Under the pieces are notes generated by a model. The model had not been told where the DNA came from and ran no database searches. It saw only the letters and a list, made by a program, of their open reading frames with translations. This document shows positions 1 to 9,554 of a DNA stretch of 64,000 nucleotides, one piece after another. The translations under genes and the position numbers were made by a program. How positions within the stretch are numbered: position 1 is the stretch's first letter; every line of letters begins with the position of its first letter. Source of the DNA: JACDEA01 sp963742585 (lineage in GTDB: Bacteria; Actinomycetota; Acidimicrobiia; Acidimicrobiales; JACDEA01); assembly GCA_963742585.1 (NCBI GenBank), contig CAVUMI010000009.1, positions 2,170,001 through 2,234,000 of the forward strand. Direction: 5' to 3'.

Positions 1-2284
1 CCTCTCCCGAGAGTTGGGCGATAAACGACGGGCGCGAACCCACCAGGCCCGGATTGGTGAAATCGAGGATCGCCCAGAGGTCGCCCAACCCGTTTTCGAT
101 CGGGGTGCCGGTCAGCGCGATCCGGCTCCGCGCGGGAATGCGTCGGAGCTGCTGTGCGGTCTCGTTGCCCGGGTTCTTGATCGCCTGCGCTTCGTCAACC
201 ACGACGCGGTCCCACGTGACCTCTTCGAGCGCCTCGACGTCGCGGACCGCAGTGCCGTACGTGGTGATGATGACGTCGGCGCCTTCGACCTCCGATTCGA
301 GCTCGGCGGCCGACGCACGCGATGCGCCGTGATGCACCACGACGCGTAGGCCTGGCGTGAAGCGCGCCGCTTCAGCGGCCCAGTTCCCGACGACCGCCGG
401 CGGTGCGATCACAAGCGTTGGGTTCTCGCTCGCGGTGCGGGCGAGGTGGGCGAGCACGGTCGGTGTCTTCCCCAGCCCCATGTCGAGGGCCAAGCACCCG
501 CCCAGCCCGACGGCATCGAGGAAGTTGAGCCACCCGAGCGCCTCGGCCTGGTAGCTCCGGAGGACGCCGACGAACCCCTCGGGCTCGGTGACCGGCTCGG
601 TCGAGACCGCCTTGGCCTTTTCGAGCAGATCGGCGGCCCAGCCGGTTCCCTCCACCACCAGGCCACCGCCCGAGCGAGACACCCTCGAGCCCGACCGCGT
701 GTCGCAGGATCTCCGCGCCCGTGAGTTGGCGGGTCGAGGCCCGTTCGGCCAGCGCAGCGGCCGCTTCCTTCAGATCGGCCCGATCAAGCTCGACCCACCT
801 GCCTCGCGACTGCACGAGAGGTCGGGCTTCGGCGGCCAAACGGGCGATGTCGGCCGCGGTCAGCTCGACGTCGTCGAAAACCGCCGACCACCGCACATTG
901 CTCAGCTGGTTGGCGCCGACCACCGTCTCCCCGGCGGCTTCGGCGAAGAGCCGGAGCGCCGGTGACGGCTTGCGCCGCGACAGCGCGGGCACGCGCACCT
1001 CGAATCCGGCGGTTTCGAGCAAGGTCCCGGTGACGGTCATCAAGTCCCACGCCTCGTCCTGGCTGAGGTACACCTGGCCGCGGCGCATCGCGCCTGGCCG
1101 CAACAGCGCGGGAAAATCCGCTCGAGACGCGCCAGCTCGTCGGCAAGCGGCTTAGTGGCTTCGGTGTCGGCCAAGGCCAGCTCCACCGGCAGCATGCCTT
1201 CCGCTCCGGGCCCAAGGACCGATAGGAACCACGCGTTGCCCTTGTCAGGTGGGTCGAGGTGAACGACGAGCCGCCGGCGGCCCTGCGCCGTCACCGGCTT
1301 GGCCCAGCGGTCGAGGCGTTTCGATACTTCGGCGTAGGCGGTGACCGGCGCGACGAACGACGAGCCGTCGAGGCGGGTGACCACCGCCTCGGCCACCGCC
1401 GCGGTGGTCCGCGTCGCCGGCGGCGGTGCGGGTAGCTCGAGCCGGCCGGCGGCATCGGTGGCGATCGCGTCGACGACCGCGGCGAGCACGAGCCGGGTCG
1501 TGACGCGGGGGTCGGCCGGGCCCAGAACAGTGATGGGTCCGGGCATGGCCGCGGCCAGCTCGGCCACCTCGGCGTCGTCGACCAACGCGGGAAGCCAGCG
1601 CACGGTGACGTCGAGCGAGCGACCATCGGGCCGCTTCTCGCTGCGGAGCGTCGGCACCAGGCGACCCTGCGCGACCAGCCGGACCGCGGCGACCGCGACC
1701 CTGCCGAGCCACGTCAAACTCAGGCCGACGCCGTCGCGGCCCAGTCCTCCACCGACTGCGACCAACCATCCGAGCGCCTCGGCGACCGGGATCGAGAGCG
1801 CGTCGGCGCGGGCGCCGTTTGGCAGCCGCACCGCGGGGTACTGGCTCCAGCCGAGCGGCGGACCCCCGATGGCCTCGAGACGGTCGGACAGGTCCTCGTT
1901 GCTGGCCGGCGCGGTGCCCGGGCCCGCGGCCCAGACGATCACCTGGCCGCCCGACCACGACGCCTGCAAGCGCACCTCGCCCACCGGCTCGGCGGCCACC
2001 GCGACCGGTGTCGGCGGCGCCACGCTCGTCGTGCCGGTCAACGCGTCGTACGCGGCCTCCAACTGATCCAGCTCGGCCTCGACGTCGGCCAGCACCTGAT
2101 CGCGTTCGGACCCGGTGACGGCACGCACCTCGTCGTAGCGGTCCTCGGCCTCGTCCAGCAGGCGTTCGAGGACGCGCAGGTGGGCGCGCGCATCAGCCTT
2201 GAGCAGCGCCGACTGTTCAGCGGTAGCGATCCCCTCGACCGCCGCCCAAACGGCGGCCTCGAGGGCTCGTGCACCATCGTCCAT
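1..2284 (-). CDS. SNF2/DEAD-like helicase, 3' end cut by window, frameshifted
   Basis: This is an ATP-driven DNA translocase of the SNF2 superfamily (cytoplasmic, chromosome maintenance or repair). Starting at 2284, an N-terminal region of about 400 residues leads into the helicase core. Around 450-520 the minus strand reads the Walker A motif DMGLGKT, and near 200 the DEAQ box VVVDEAQAIKNP. Motif III LTGTPIENGLGDLW follows at about 100. The second RecA lobe lies beyond the window edge. The reading frame breaks near 1100 and near 665, and the motifs continue across both breaks, so the gene is probably intact in the organism. The partner and specific role cannot be read from the sequence. The family call is firm; the frame breaks look like sequencing indels. 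Confidence 0.85.
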
Positions 2285-2291
2285 GTGTTAT

Positions 2292-2310
2292 CCGGCGCTC
2301 CCTGCGCCGG
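2292..2310. repeat. 7-bp inverted repeat in divergent intergenic region
   Basis: CCGGCGC and GCGCCGG flank a 5-base loop, in the 167-base gap between the divergent helicase and nucleosidase genes. No T-run follows, so it is not a convincing terminator. It could be an operator or a chance GC hairpin. Nothing else recognisable lies in this gap. Confidence 0.3.
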
Positions 2311-2451
2311 GCTCCCGCCATCCACGCGATGCGGGCGTCCTGCGTGTCGGTGTCTCGGACGGGCCTCGGACCGGACCTGTACCTCTAGCGAGCACCTCAA
2401 TACCGAGGCGGGACGCCGACCCCACGAGCCTACAAGAGATACCGTCCGCAA

Positions 2452-3474
2452 ATGGCTGGGGTCCTGGCGTTGCTCATGCTGCTCGCTGGGCTGTTCACCG
2501 GGCAGGGGCCCGAGCGGCCCCGGGAGCGGAGGCCCGAACGCCCGCGGCAGGCGTGCCAGAACCGGGTCCTGGTGCTTTCGGCCTTCCCGGCCGAGCTCGA
2601 TGCGGTGCTGGCCAAGGGCGACATCCGGCCGCGCGCCGGGTCGTGGCCGCCGGACGGACCTTCTATCTGGCCCGGCTAGCGGGTCACCAGGTCGTCCTGG
2701 CCATGACTGGCATCGGGCCGGTCAACGCCGCGTGAGACCGACGCAGGCCGCGATCGACCGGTTCGTGTGCGGGACGCGGCTCGGAGATCAGCGCGGTGGT
2801 GTTCTCGGGCGTGGCGGGGAGCACGCGGTACATCGGCGACGTCACCGTGCCCGAACGCTGGAGCGGCGACGGCGGCGACGACGTGGCTCGACACCGATCC
2901 CGGCATGCTGGCCACGGCGCTGGAAGTGGCGGCGGCCTCGGTCCCACTCGCCCATGACAACCCGGCGCCGGATCCCCTCTGCGCGTGTACGAACGCAACC
3001 GGGGTTCGCACGGTGCGCTTCAGCCACACGCCGACGATCACTGTGGGCGGTGACGGCATCACCACCGATCCGTTCGGCGGTCGCGCCTTTCCGTGTTTCC
3101 CCTTCGGTGGCGACATCTTCGGGTGCCGGCTCTGCCGGGCAAGGCCGGCGCCGGCGCCCGACTTCGCCGGCTTCGCGGCCGGCGCGCTGCCCTTCGTCGA
3201 CCCGGCGTTCATCACGTCGTACTTGGCCGCGCCCGAGGCGTCGTCGTCGACCGCGATGGCCGCCGACAACGAGACCGCCGCGGTTGGTGAAGTTGCGACC
3301 GCACACGCGATCCCCTTCATCGGGTTCCGCGGGGTCTCCGATGGTCAGGGCGATCCGCTGATGCTGCCGGGATTCCCGGTGCAGTTCTTCGCCTACTACC
3401 CCATCGCGGCCGACAACGCTGCGGCGGTGACTATGGCGTTCCTCGAACGGTGGCCGGTTGCGGCACCGTCGTGA
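2452..3474 (+). CDS. Secreted nucleosidase/phosphorylase-superfamily protein, frameshifted
   Basis: This resembles the purine nucleoside phosphorylase / MTA-SAH nucleosidase superfamily. The first 18 residues (MAGVLALLMLLAGLFTG) form a signal peptide or anchor, unusual for a family that is normally cytoplasmic. Family features are an N-terminal strand with an AxPAE-like segment (VLVLSAFPAELDAVL), the MTGIGPVNA loop, the VVFSGVAGS turn, and near the C-terminus the nucleoside-binding stretch ETAAVGEVATAHAIPFIGF followed by RGVSDG with the probable catalytic Asp. A cysteine-rich insertion (about 3090-3160) is not typical of classical MTAN. The frame slips near 2650, 2735 and 2880. The 3' end overlaps the convergent channel gene by 44 bases. 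The substrate is not known. Homology is probable; function is inferred. Confidence 0.6.
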
Positions 3475-5384
3475 GATAGCGCTCCGAATCCTCGCGACGG
3501 ACGACGACGATGAGCTGATCGTCGGGCTGAAGATCGGGGAGCCCCGACTTGGCCGGGCTGATTCTGATGCCGTCGGTGCGATCGTGGATCCCGGCGCTGG
3601 TCGACTTGTAACCGATCGCCAGATGGCCGGCCCGGTGCGCGGCCTCGACGTAGGCCGCGTACGGGAGTCCGGGCTCGGGCGCGACATAGTCCGACACGGG
3701 GCGGATGCAGACCTCCGAGCCGCTGACCTCGAAGAGGTCGGCGAACACATCCTCGCGCTCGGGCATCTCGGCCAGCTGCGCCAGCATGAGTGCGGTGAGG
3801 CGGTCGCTCACGATGAAGTCGTCAGCGCCAGCCACGCGGGCCAGCTCGACGTCGTGGATATCCAGCACTTCGGTAACCACACTCATGTCTGGCGCACCGC
3901 CGGGCGTCGACGCGCGGAACTCGCGAAGCTGGAGCAAGACCATCAAGGCGCGGGCGTCGGCCTCGTCCGGTGTCAGACCTCGGCGGTAGCACAGGACGAC
4001 GACTCGGTCGTAGCGCTCCGCGGCGGCCAACTCGGCGACAATCGTCGGCGACCACGCGGTCGTGCGAGTAACCGATAGCTCGATGTTGACCAACCCGGCA
4101 ACCTCAATGTCGTCGGCGCCGTAGAGCGACTCATCGACGAGTACGCGGATCGTCGAACCGAGCGCCACCCACTTGTCCAGCTCACTGACGATCCGGGGCG
4201 CAAGCTCGTTCCAACCAGCGACGAGGATGCGCGACGGCTTGACGGTGATTATCGGGACCGTGCAAGTCACCGGCGGGGGGATGACCGCCGTGGCGGCCAG
4301 TTCGACGTTGCCCGCCTCCGCCAGCACGACCGCCTGGTCACCCTCGGCCAGGACGTAGTCGTCGTGCGGGTTCTGCAGAACGTGGCCGTCGGGGAAACGC
4401 ACACCGATCACCGCCGCCCGCGGGTACCGCAAGACCAGGTCGCCGAACCGCTGGCCGGCCAGACCGGGATTGTCGTCGAACTGGACGTCCTCGTCCTCGA
4501 AGTCGAGGATCTCCTGGAACACCCGGCCCAGTCCGGTGTGGCGGCACGCCTGGGCGGTGACACGCGCGATCACGTCGGATGACGCAATCGTGACCGCACG
4601 ACCGCCGGTGGCCTGGCGAAGCAACGCCGCGTTCTCGTCGTACATGCAATCGACGACGAGCCGCAAATTCTCGAAGCGCGGGTCCTTCATCAACGCCAAG
4701 ACGGCGCGGATCGCCTGCGCGTCGCCGTCGTTGTGGTTGTTGCCGAGCACGATCACCGACCGGCTCTCGTACGGGCTGACCATCGCCAGGTCGGCGGGGT
4801 CGGAGGGGTCGCCCTTGCGGCACACGATGCGCGTGCGGCCGACGTGGGGAACGCGCGTGCCGCAGCTCGTCCTCCATCTCCGCCTTGTCGTGCGGCGCGA
4901 GCAGCACGATGCAGCTGTCACGACGGCCACGGTGCGCGAGCACGAGCTCGGCGATGATCGGAAAGATCTTCTCGGACCACCCCAGGACGAGCGTGTGGCC
5001 CGACTCGAGCACCTCGCTGCGGCCCTTGCGCAACTCGGTCACCCGGCGGTCGATGCCGCTGGCGACGAGGCCGATCAGCGAGCTGACGACGAAGACCCCG
5101 AAGAGCACGACGAAGAGTGACTGCAACCGCAGCGGCCAACCGACGTCCTCGTGCATGGCCGCGGGTTCGAGCGCCCGCATCATGTTCTGCCACACCGCCT
5201 CGATGACGCTCGGGTGCTCCTCATGATGGATAGCGACGTCGGTGATCGAGACGATCAGCCCGCTCACGAGAACGACGACCAGCGTGAGCACGCCCAGCCA
5301 GGCGATGACCGCGATCGTGCCCCGAGCGAGCATCGTGTCGAACCGATACCGGATGCGACTGCGCAATGTACGACGATTGGACAT
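3431..5384 (-). CDS. CASTOR/POLLUX-type potassium channel-like protein, one frameshift
   Basis: This is an integral membrane ion-channel homologue related to plant CASTOR/POLLUX/DMI1 and to bacterial Kch-like proteins. The N-terminus has a membrane segment (about residues 22-48) and a second one (about 88-108), flanking a pore-loop-like region. A long cytoplasmic part follows with two Rossmann/RCK-like repeats: the first begins HTLVLGWSEKIFPIIAEL and the second ILVAGWNELAPRIVSEL. These normally form a gating ring that senses ions or nucleotides. One frame slip lies near 4858, and homology is continuous across it. A good Shine-Dalgarno GGAGGG precedes the ATG at 5384. Transported ion and ligand are not evident. 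It lies downstream of the subtilase and the small membrane protein on the same strand. Confidence 0.75.
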
Positions 5385-5835
5385 GTGAACGAATCCCTCC
5401 AGAGTCGACGCGGCGCGCCGACGCTTCTTCGACCCGCGCCGGCGGCGCGAGCACTTGACGAACCTCTACGGAACGCGAGAGGCGCGGAGGTGCCCGGAGG
5501 GCGATGGTGTGACGGCGATGATCGAGCGCGGGTCGCAGCGAGAACGTGTGGCCGTACCCCGTCGCCCGTTGCAAGCGCAGACAGAGCGGCCCCGCCATGA
5601 CCACGAACGCGAGGAGCAAGGCGCCCGCGGCCGGCCGCTCCGACGCTGCCCGACGGATCGCGAAGGCGGTGGGATGGGCGAGCGCCAACGGCTGCAGTGA
5701 TTCCGTCGCCTCACGCACACCGATAGCGGCCGGACGGCTAGTGGCGGGCCCGGAGTGGTCGAGTGAGCCGTGCCAGCCGAGCGCGGCAATGGCGAGCGCG
5801 ATCGCGGCAATGACTGCGGCGCGGCGAACCATCAT
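5221..5835 (-). CDS. Small hypothetical membrane protein
   Basis: Not recognised. An ATG at 5835, 7 bases after the subtilase stop, opens a protein with a hydrophobic N-terminal segment (AAVIAAIALAIAALGWHG) and a second hydrophobic stretch (GALLLAFVVMAGPLCL), so two membrane spans or a signal peptide plus one span. The frame runs on to 5221 and overlaps the channel gene by about 160 bases. Coding character is lost after about residue 130, so the true stop probably lies near 5390-5460 and a base slip has removed it. It may be cotranscribed with the subtilase. Function unknown. Confidence 0.45.
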   Translation of the reverse strand: MMVRRAAVIAAIALAIAALGWHGSLDHSGPATSRPAAIGVREATESLQPLALAHPTAFAIRRAASERPAAGALLLAFVVMAGPLCLRLQRATGYGHTFSLRPALDHRRHTIALRAPPRLSRSVEVRQVLAPPARVEEASARRVDSGGIRSHVQSSYIAQSHPVSVRHDARSGHDRGHRLAGRAHAGRRSRERADRLDHRRRYPS

Positions 5836-5842
5836 TCGGACA

Positions 5843-8071
5843 CTAGATGGTGATGCTGCGCTCGGGCGAGCACACGCTCCCACCTATCTGACACACCTTG
5901 TACACCCAGCTACCGCGCCCGGGGTCATTGGTCGCGCTGCCGTCGTTCGGTGTCGTCATCACGAGGGTAAATGTCGCTGCGGTGGACGGTTTACGCCATA
6001 CCTCGACGTTGGATCCGGTGGCGCCAGTCCATTGCAGCGTCAACGAGGTGGTGAAGAACCAGCCCCTCGTCAGCGTGAGGGTGATCGGCGGCGGAGGCGG
6101 CGGGTTGTTCACGACCACCTGCTTGGTGATCGACGCCGGCCCGTCGTTGTCGGTCACGGTGAGCTGCACCGAGTAGGTACCCGCCGCCGGGTACGTAAAG
6201 GACGGGTTGCGCGCGGTGGAGGTGGCGTCGCCGGATCCGAAGTTCCAGCTCCACGCCGAGATCGCGTCGCCATTGGTAGTGGCCGAGGTGTCCGTGAACG
6301 TGCACGCGAACCCGTTGCAACTGCTGGTGAAGTTCGGCGTGGGCGGAACCTCGGGCGGCGGCGGTGGTGGCGTGGTCACCGTGACCGCCTTGGTGATCGA
6401 CGCCGGCCCGTCGTTGTCGGACACGGTGAGCTGCACCGAGTAGGTCCCGTCGGCCGGGAAGGTGAAGGAGGGGTTCTGCGCGGTTGACGTTGCGTCGCCC
6501 GATCCGAAGCTCCAGCTCCACGAAGCGATGGGATCACTGTTCGTGATGGAGGTCGTATCAGTGAAGTTGCACACGCGCGCCGCGCAGCTGGTTGTGAAGT
6601 TCGGTGTGGGTGGGACCTCAGGTGGCGGCGGGGGCGGGGCGACCTGGATGACCGGCTCCTTGATTCCGTCGCGGTCTTCGCTGTTGATCCAGTCCGACGT
6701 GCCGGTGGTGATGAGGTGCTGACGAACCTGGTCGGGCGGGGCGAGTGGGTTCGCCGCCTTGTACACCGCCGCCGCGCCAGCGACGTGCGGAGATGCCATT
6801 GACGTGCCACTCATCGACGCGTACCCGCCCGTCCGGCTCGTCGAGTTGATGCATACGCCGGGAGCGATGACGTCGACGTCGGCGCCCCAGTTCGAGAAGT
6901 TGGCCAGGCTGTCGTCCGCATCACCGCATTGCGCCGCGCCGCCGCCGCCGCCCAACCCGTTCGAGTCGGCCAGCGCGGAAACGGTGATCACCTCCGGGTA
7001 GGTGGCCGGTACCGTCCCGTTGGCATCGACCTTGCTGTTCCCGGCCGCGACCACGACCGTGACACCCGCCGCCTTCAGATTGCAGACCGCGGCCCGCATC
7101 GTCGATGAGGTGCAACTCGATCCTTCGCTGCCTGGGCCACTCAGGCTCATGTTGACGACCTCGATGTTGCCCTGCGCGCGCACCCAGTCGAGACCGCAGA
7201 TGATCTGCGACGTGGAGCCGGATCCGCTGGTGCCCAGCACGCGCACCGCCCAGAGGCGGGCGCCCGGGGCGACGCCCACGACGCCGTTGGTGTCGTTCTT
7301 GGCGGCAACCGTGCCGGCCACATGCGTGCCGTGTCCGTGTCCGTCGGTGTAGCTCGTCCCCGTGCCGTTGCAGTTCTTGCCGCCGGCGATGGTGAGGTCA
7401 GGGTGAGGAGCGATGCCGGTGTCGACGATTGCGACGTCGACGTCGACCGCCACGCCGACGGCGGTATTCGGCGCGCCCACACGCTTGATGCCCACCGGCA
7501 CGGTTTGCGCTTGGGCGTAGGCGCGCCGGTCACGCGTCACCGATAGAACCCGGGGATCAGCGGCCACCTTCTCGGCCTGGCCGTCGGACATACTCGCCGA
7601 GTATCCGTTGACCGCCGCGGTGTACACGTGGTGCACGTCGGCACCCGACGTGCTGGCGTGTTCCTCGGCCACGGCTTGGGCGGGTTCGCCCGCCTTCAGC
7701 TCGACGATCCACTCCCCGGGAATGTCTTGCGACGTCGGCGCCTCGCCGGCCGCGGTCGGCGGGCTCGGCGTGGCCGGATCCTCGACGGTGGAGTACACGG
7801 CTACGGGCGGCGGGGCGCTTTCGACGGTGGGCGCGGCGCCGACCGGTGCGCTCTCCACGCCACGAGCGACCTCGCCCGCGGCGAGGGCGACCGCGCCCTG
7901 GTCGTTGGCGATCCCGCTGCTGCTGCCGGCCTCAGTGGGGCGGGTCGGGCCGGCGGCGGCGTTGGTGAGTGCCTGCTCGGCGGGCCCGACGTCGACCAGC
8001 GCGAGGCCAACCACGAGTATCAGTGCGCCCAGGCGCCGCGACCGCTGCGGCACTGCCCACTTGGAACGCAT
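5843..8071 (-). CDS. Secreted subtilisin-like serine protease with two PKD domains
   Basis: Extracellular peptidase of family S8, 742 residues. A signal peptide (about 1-32) is followed by an Ala/Pro linker, an inhibitor I9-type propeptide (about 118-185) and the catalytic domain. The triad is visible as Asp217 in VAIVDTGIAPH, His247 in GHGHGTHVAGT and Ser424 in SGTSMASPHVAG; the oxyanion Asn lies in VVAAGNS. Two near-identical PKD domains (about 485-565 and 574-655), each preceded by a Pro-rich linker, and a fibronectin-like C-terminal domain probably bind substrate or cell surface. The start at 8071 has GGGGAGG eight bases upstream, and TACAAT at 8102-8107 may be its -10. The gene is intact. 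Its substrate is not known; general protein scavenging is the likely role. Confidence 0.93.
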   Translation of the reverse strand: MRSKWAVPQRSRRLGALILVVGLALVDVGPAEQALTNAAAGPTRPTEAGSSSGIANDQGAVALAAGEVARGVESAPVGAAPTVESAPPPVAVYSTVEDPATPSPPTAAGEAPTSQDIPGEWIVELKAGEPAQAVAEEHASTSGADVHHVYTAAVNGYSASMSDGQAEKVAADPRVLSVTRDRRAYAQAQTVPVGIKRVGAPNTAVGVAVDVDVAIVDTGIAPHPDLTIAGGKNCNGTGTSYTDGHGHGTHVAGTVAAKNDTNGVVGVAPGARLWAVRVLGTSGSGSTSQIICGLDWVRAQGNIEVVNMSLSGPGSEGSSCTSSTMRAAVCNLKAAGVTVVVAAGNSKVDANGTVPATYPEVITVSALADSNGLGGGGGAAQCGDADDSLANFSNWGADVDVIAPGVCINSTSRTGGYASMSGTSMASPHVAGAAAVYKAANPLAPPDQVRQHLITTGTSDWINSEDRDGIKEPVIQVAPPPPPPEVPPTPNFTTSCAARVCNFTDTTSITNSDPIASWSWSFGSGDATSTAQNPSFTFPADGTYSVQLTVSDNDGPASITKAVTVTTPPPPPPEVPPTPNFTSSCNGFACTFTDTSATTNGDAISAWSWNFGSGDATSTARNPSFTYPAAGTYSVQLTVTDNDGPASITKQVVVNNPPPPPPITLTLTRGWFFTTSLTLQWTGATGSNVEVWRKPSTAATFTLVMTTPNDGSATNDPGRGSWVYKVCQIGGSVCSPERSITI
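6086..6619 (-). repeat. Tandem 267-bp repeat encoding two PKD domains
   Basis: The units 6353-6619 and 6086-6352 encode successive PKD domains, each opening with EVPPTPNFT and ending in LTV.DNDGPASITK, at an 89-residue offset. High identity at DNA level suggests recent duplication inside the protease gene, and the repeat could expand or contract by recombination. Confidence 0.85.
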
Positions 8072-8101
8072 CCCGCCCGCCTCCCCTAACTACGGACCAA
8101 C

Positions 8102-8107
8102 ATTGTA
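8102..8107 (-). promoter_or_regulatory. Candidate -10 element of the PKD subtilase
   Basis: On the minus strand this reads TACAAT, one base from the sigma-70 consensus, 30 bases upstream of the ATG at 8071. A leader with a strong Shine-Dalgarno at 8080-8086 follows. No clear -35 hexamer is present at the right distance. Confidence 0.4.
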
Positions 8108-8220
8108 GGTGCTCGCGATGGTGGCGCTTTCACGCCAGCCGGCGATCCCGGCGAGAGCCGACCCCCGACCTACCGGCCGCGTTGGCGTCGAACTGAGCCA
8201 ACCGGTACTGCCTATCCCGC

Positions 8221-8226
8221 TATAAC
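8221..8226 (+). promoter_or_regulatory. Candidate -10 element, leaderless lipoprotein mRNA
   Basis: TATAAC ends seven bases before the ATG at 8234. This is the spacing expected if transcription begins at the start codon, common in actinobacteria. No Shine-Dalgarno precedes either possible start of the downstream lipoprotein. Confidence 0.4.
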
Positions 8227-8233
8227 TGCCTAA

Positions 8234-8683
8234 ATGCATGTCAACCGTCGCCTGCCGTTGGGCGTCAGATGCGGTATGCGCAAGTGCACAGTCCTCATCG
8301 CCATGCTCCTCCTCGCCCTGACTGCGTGCGGCGATGACGACGGCGAGGACGCCGCCTCCACATCGGCGGTGCCAACGACAACGACGATCGCGTCGACCAC
8401 CAGCAGCACGGCGGCGGCTCCGGTCACGGTCTCGTGCCAACCGGTCGCGTTCACGCCGAACAGCGAGGACGCGGCCAGCGACATCAAGGCGACCGGTCTC
8501 TCGTGCGCCGACGCCGAGGCATTCGTCCGCAAGGCCGGGCAGCAGACCAGCTCGGGCGGCCCCGCCAGCGTCGATGTCGACGGCTACCACTGCGCGCGCA
8601 CCCGGAGCGTCGAGGATCCGCTGCCGCAAGCGTTCTACGAGTGCACCAAGGGAAGCTCGAAAGTGACATTCGTGCGGTCCTGA
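8234..8683 (+). CDS. Hypothetical lipoprotein
   Basis: Not assigned to a family. It is a small exported protein with a lipobox LTAC at about residues 29-32, followed by an acidic spacer (GDDDGED) and a Thr/Ser-rich linker, typical of actinobacterial surface lipoproteins. The mature domain of about 90 residues has several Cys that could form disulfides and a conserved-looking CSADAEAFVRKA segment. Two starts are possible: ATG 8234, favoured by the -10 just upstream, or ATG 8276, which gives a more usual 18-residue lipoprotein signal. It stands alone between the divergent subtilase and nudC. Confidence 0.75.
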   Translation: MHVNRRLPLGVRCGMRKCTVLIAMLLLALTACGDDDGEDAASTSAVPTTTTIASTTSSTAAAPVTVSCQPVAFTPNSEDAASDIKATGLSCADAEAFVRKAGQQTSSGGPASVDVDGYHCARTRSVEDPLPQAFYECTKGSSKVTFVRS

Positions 8684-8709
8684 CGCGGCGCACCTGCAAC
8701 GATGCAGGC

Positions 8710-9492
8710 GTGCCGTTCGTCCCATTGCTCGAGCCGCCGGAAGGCTGCGCCCCCGCACCGGCCCGCTGGTATTGGGTGCGGGGCAGCGAAGTGGTGCTGG
8801 TGGATGAACCGCCGGACGACCCGGGTGTGCACCACTTTCTCGGCACCTTCGACGGCATGGCGTGCTGGGCCGCCGACGTGGACGGCCTCACCGACGATCC
8901 TGGCTTCCAACCCCTCATGGCTCTCGCGGCGCGCCTCGACGAGTTGGAGTGGACGATCGCCGGCCGCGCCGTGCAGCTGGCCGAGTGGGACCGGACGCAT
9001 CGCTTCTGCGGCCGCTGCGCCACGCCGACCGAGCCCGCCGCTGGCGAACGGGCCCGGCGCTGTCCCGCATGTGGGTTGCTGGCGTTCCCGCGGCTCGCGC
9101 CGGCGGTGATCGTGCTGGTCGAGCGGGACGGCGCCGCGCTGTTGGCGCGGAACCGCTCGTTCCCCATGCCGATGTACAGCACCATCGCCGGATTCGTCGA
9201 GCCGGGCGAGACCCTCGAGGGCGCCGTCGCCCGCGAGGTCGAGGAGGAAGTGGGCATCATCGTCAGTGACGTGCAGTACGTGGCCAGCCAACCGTGGCCG
9301 TTTCCGCACTCGCTGATGATCGGCTTCAACGCCCGCTGGGCGGACGGGGAGATCGTGGCCGACGGCCACGAGATCGCCGACGCCGGCTGGTTCGAGCCCA
9401 CCGACCTACCCATGATCCCGCCACCGCTTTCGATCGCCCGCCGCTTGATCGACGGTTGGCTTACGCTGGTCGGCGCCAGCAGCACTCGCTAG
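8710..9492 (+). CDS. nudC: NAD+/NADH diphosphatase (NudC family)
   Basis: Cytosolic Nudix hydrolase that splits NADH/NAD+ into NMN(H) and AMP and, in some bacteria, removes NAD caps from RNA. All family marks are present: an N-terminal substrate-side domain, a four-Cys zinc ribbon (FCGRC ... RRCPACG), a complete Nudix box GFVEPGETLEGAVAREVEEE and the NudC-specific SQPWPFPHSLM motif after it. GTG 8710 is chosen because it begins the homologous region; no upstream start is compatible with a normal N-terminus. At about 260 residues it is slightly short at the N-terminus, as in many actinobacteria. It is monocistronic or runs towards htrA, 62 bases downstream. Confidence 0.93.
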   Translation: MPFVPLLEPPEGCAPAPARWYWVRGSEVVLVDEPPDDPGVHHFLGTFDGMACWAADVDGLTDDPGFQPLMALAARLDELEWTIAGRAVQLAEWDRTHRFCGRCATPTEPAAGERARRCPACGLLAFPRLAPAVIVLVERDGAALLARNRSFPMPMYSTIAGFVEPGETLEGAVAREVEEEVGIIVSDVQYVASQPWPFPHSLMIGFNARWADGEIVADGHEIADAGWFEPTDLPMIPPPLSIARRLIDGWLTLVGASSTR

Positions 9493-9554
9493 TCCACAGG
9501 TGAGACACAGGTGGCGGTGGGCTGGCTCATAAGCGCGCCAGGCAGGCTGCCGTC

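Noticed and set aside
2292..2310. Hairpin considered as a terminator
   Set aside because: No T-run on either side, and it lies between divergent gene starts.
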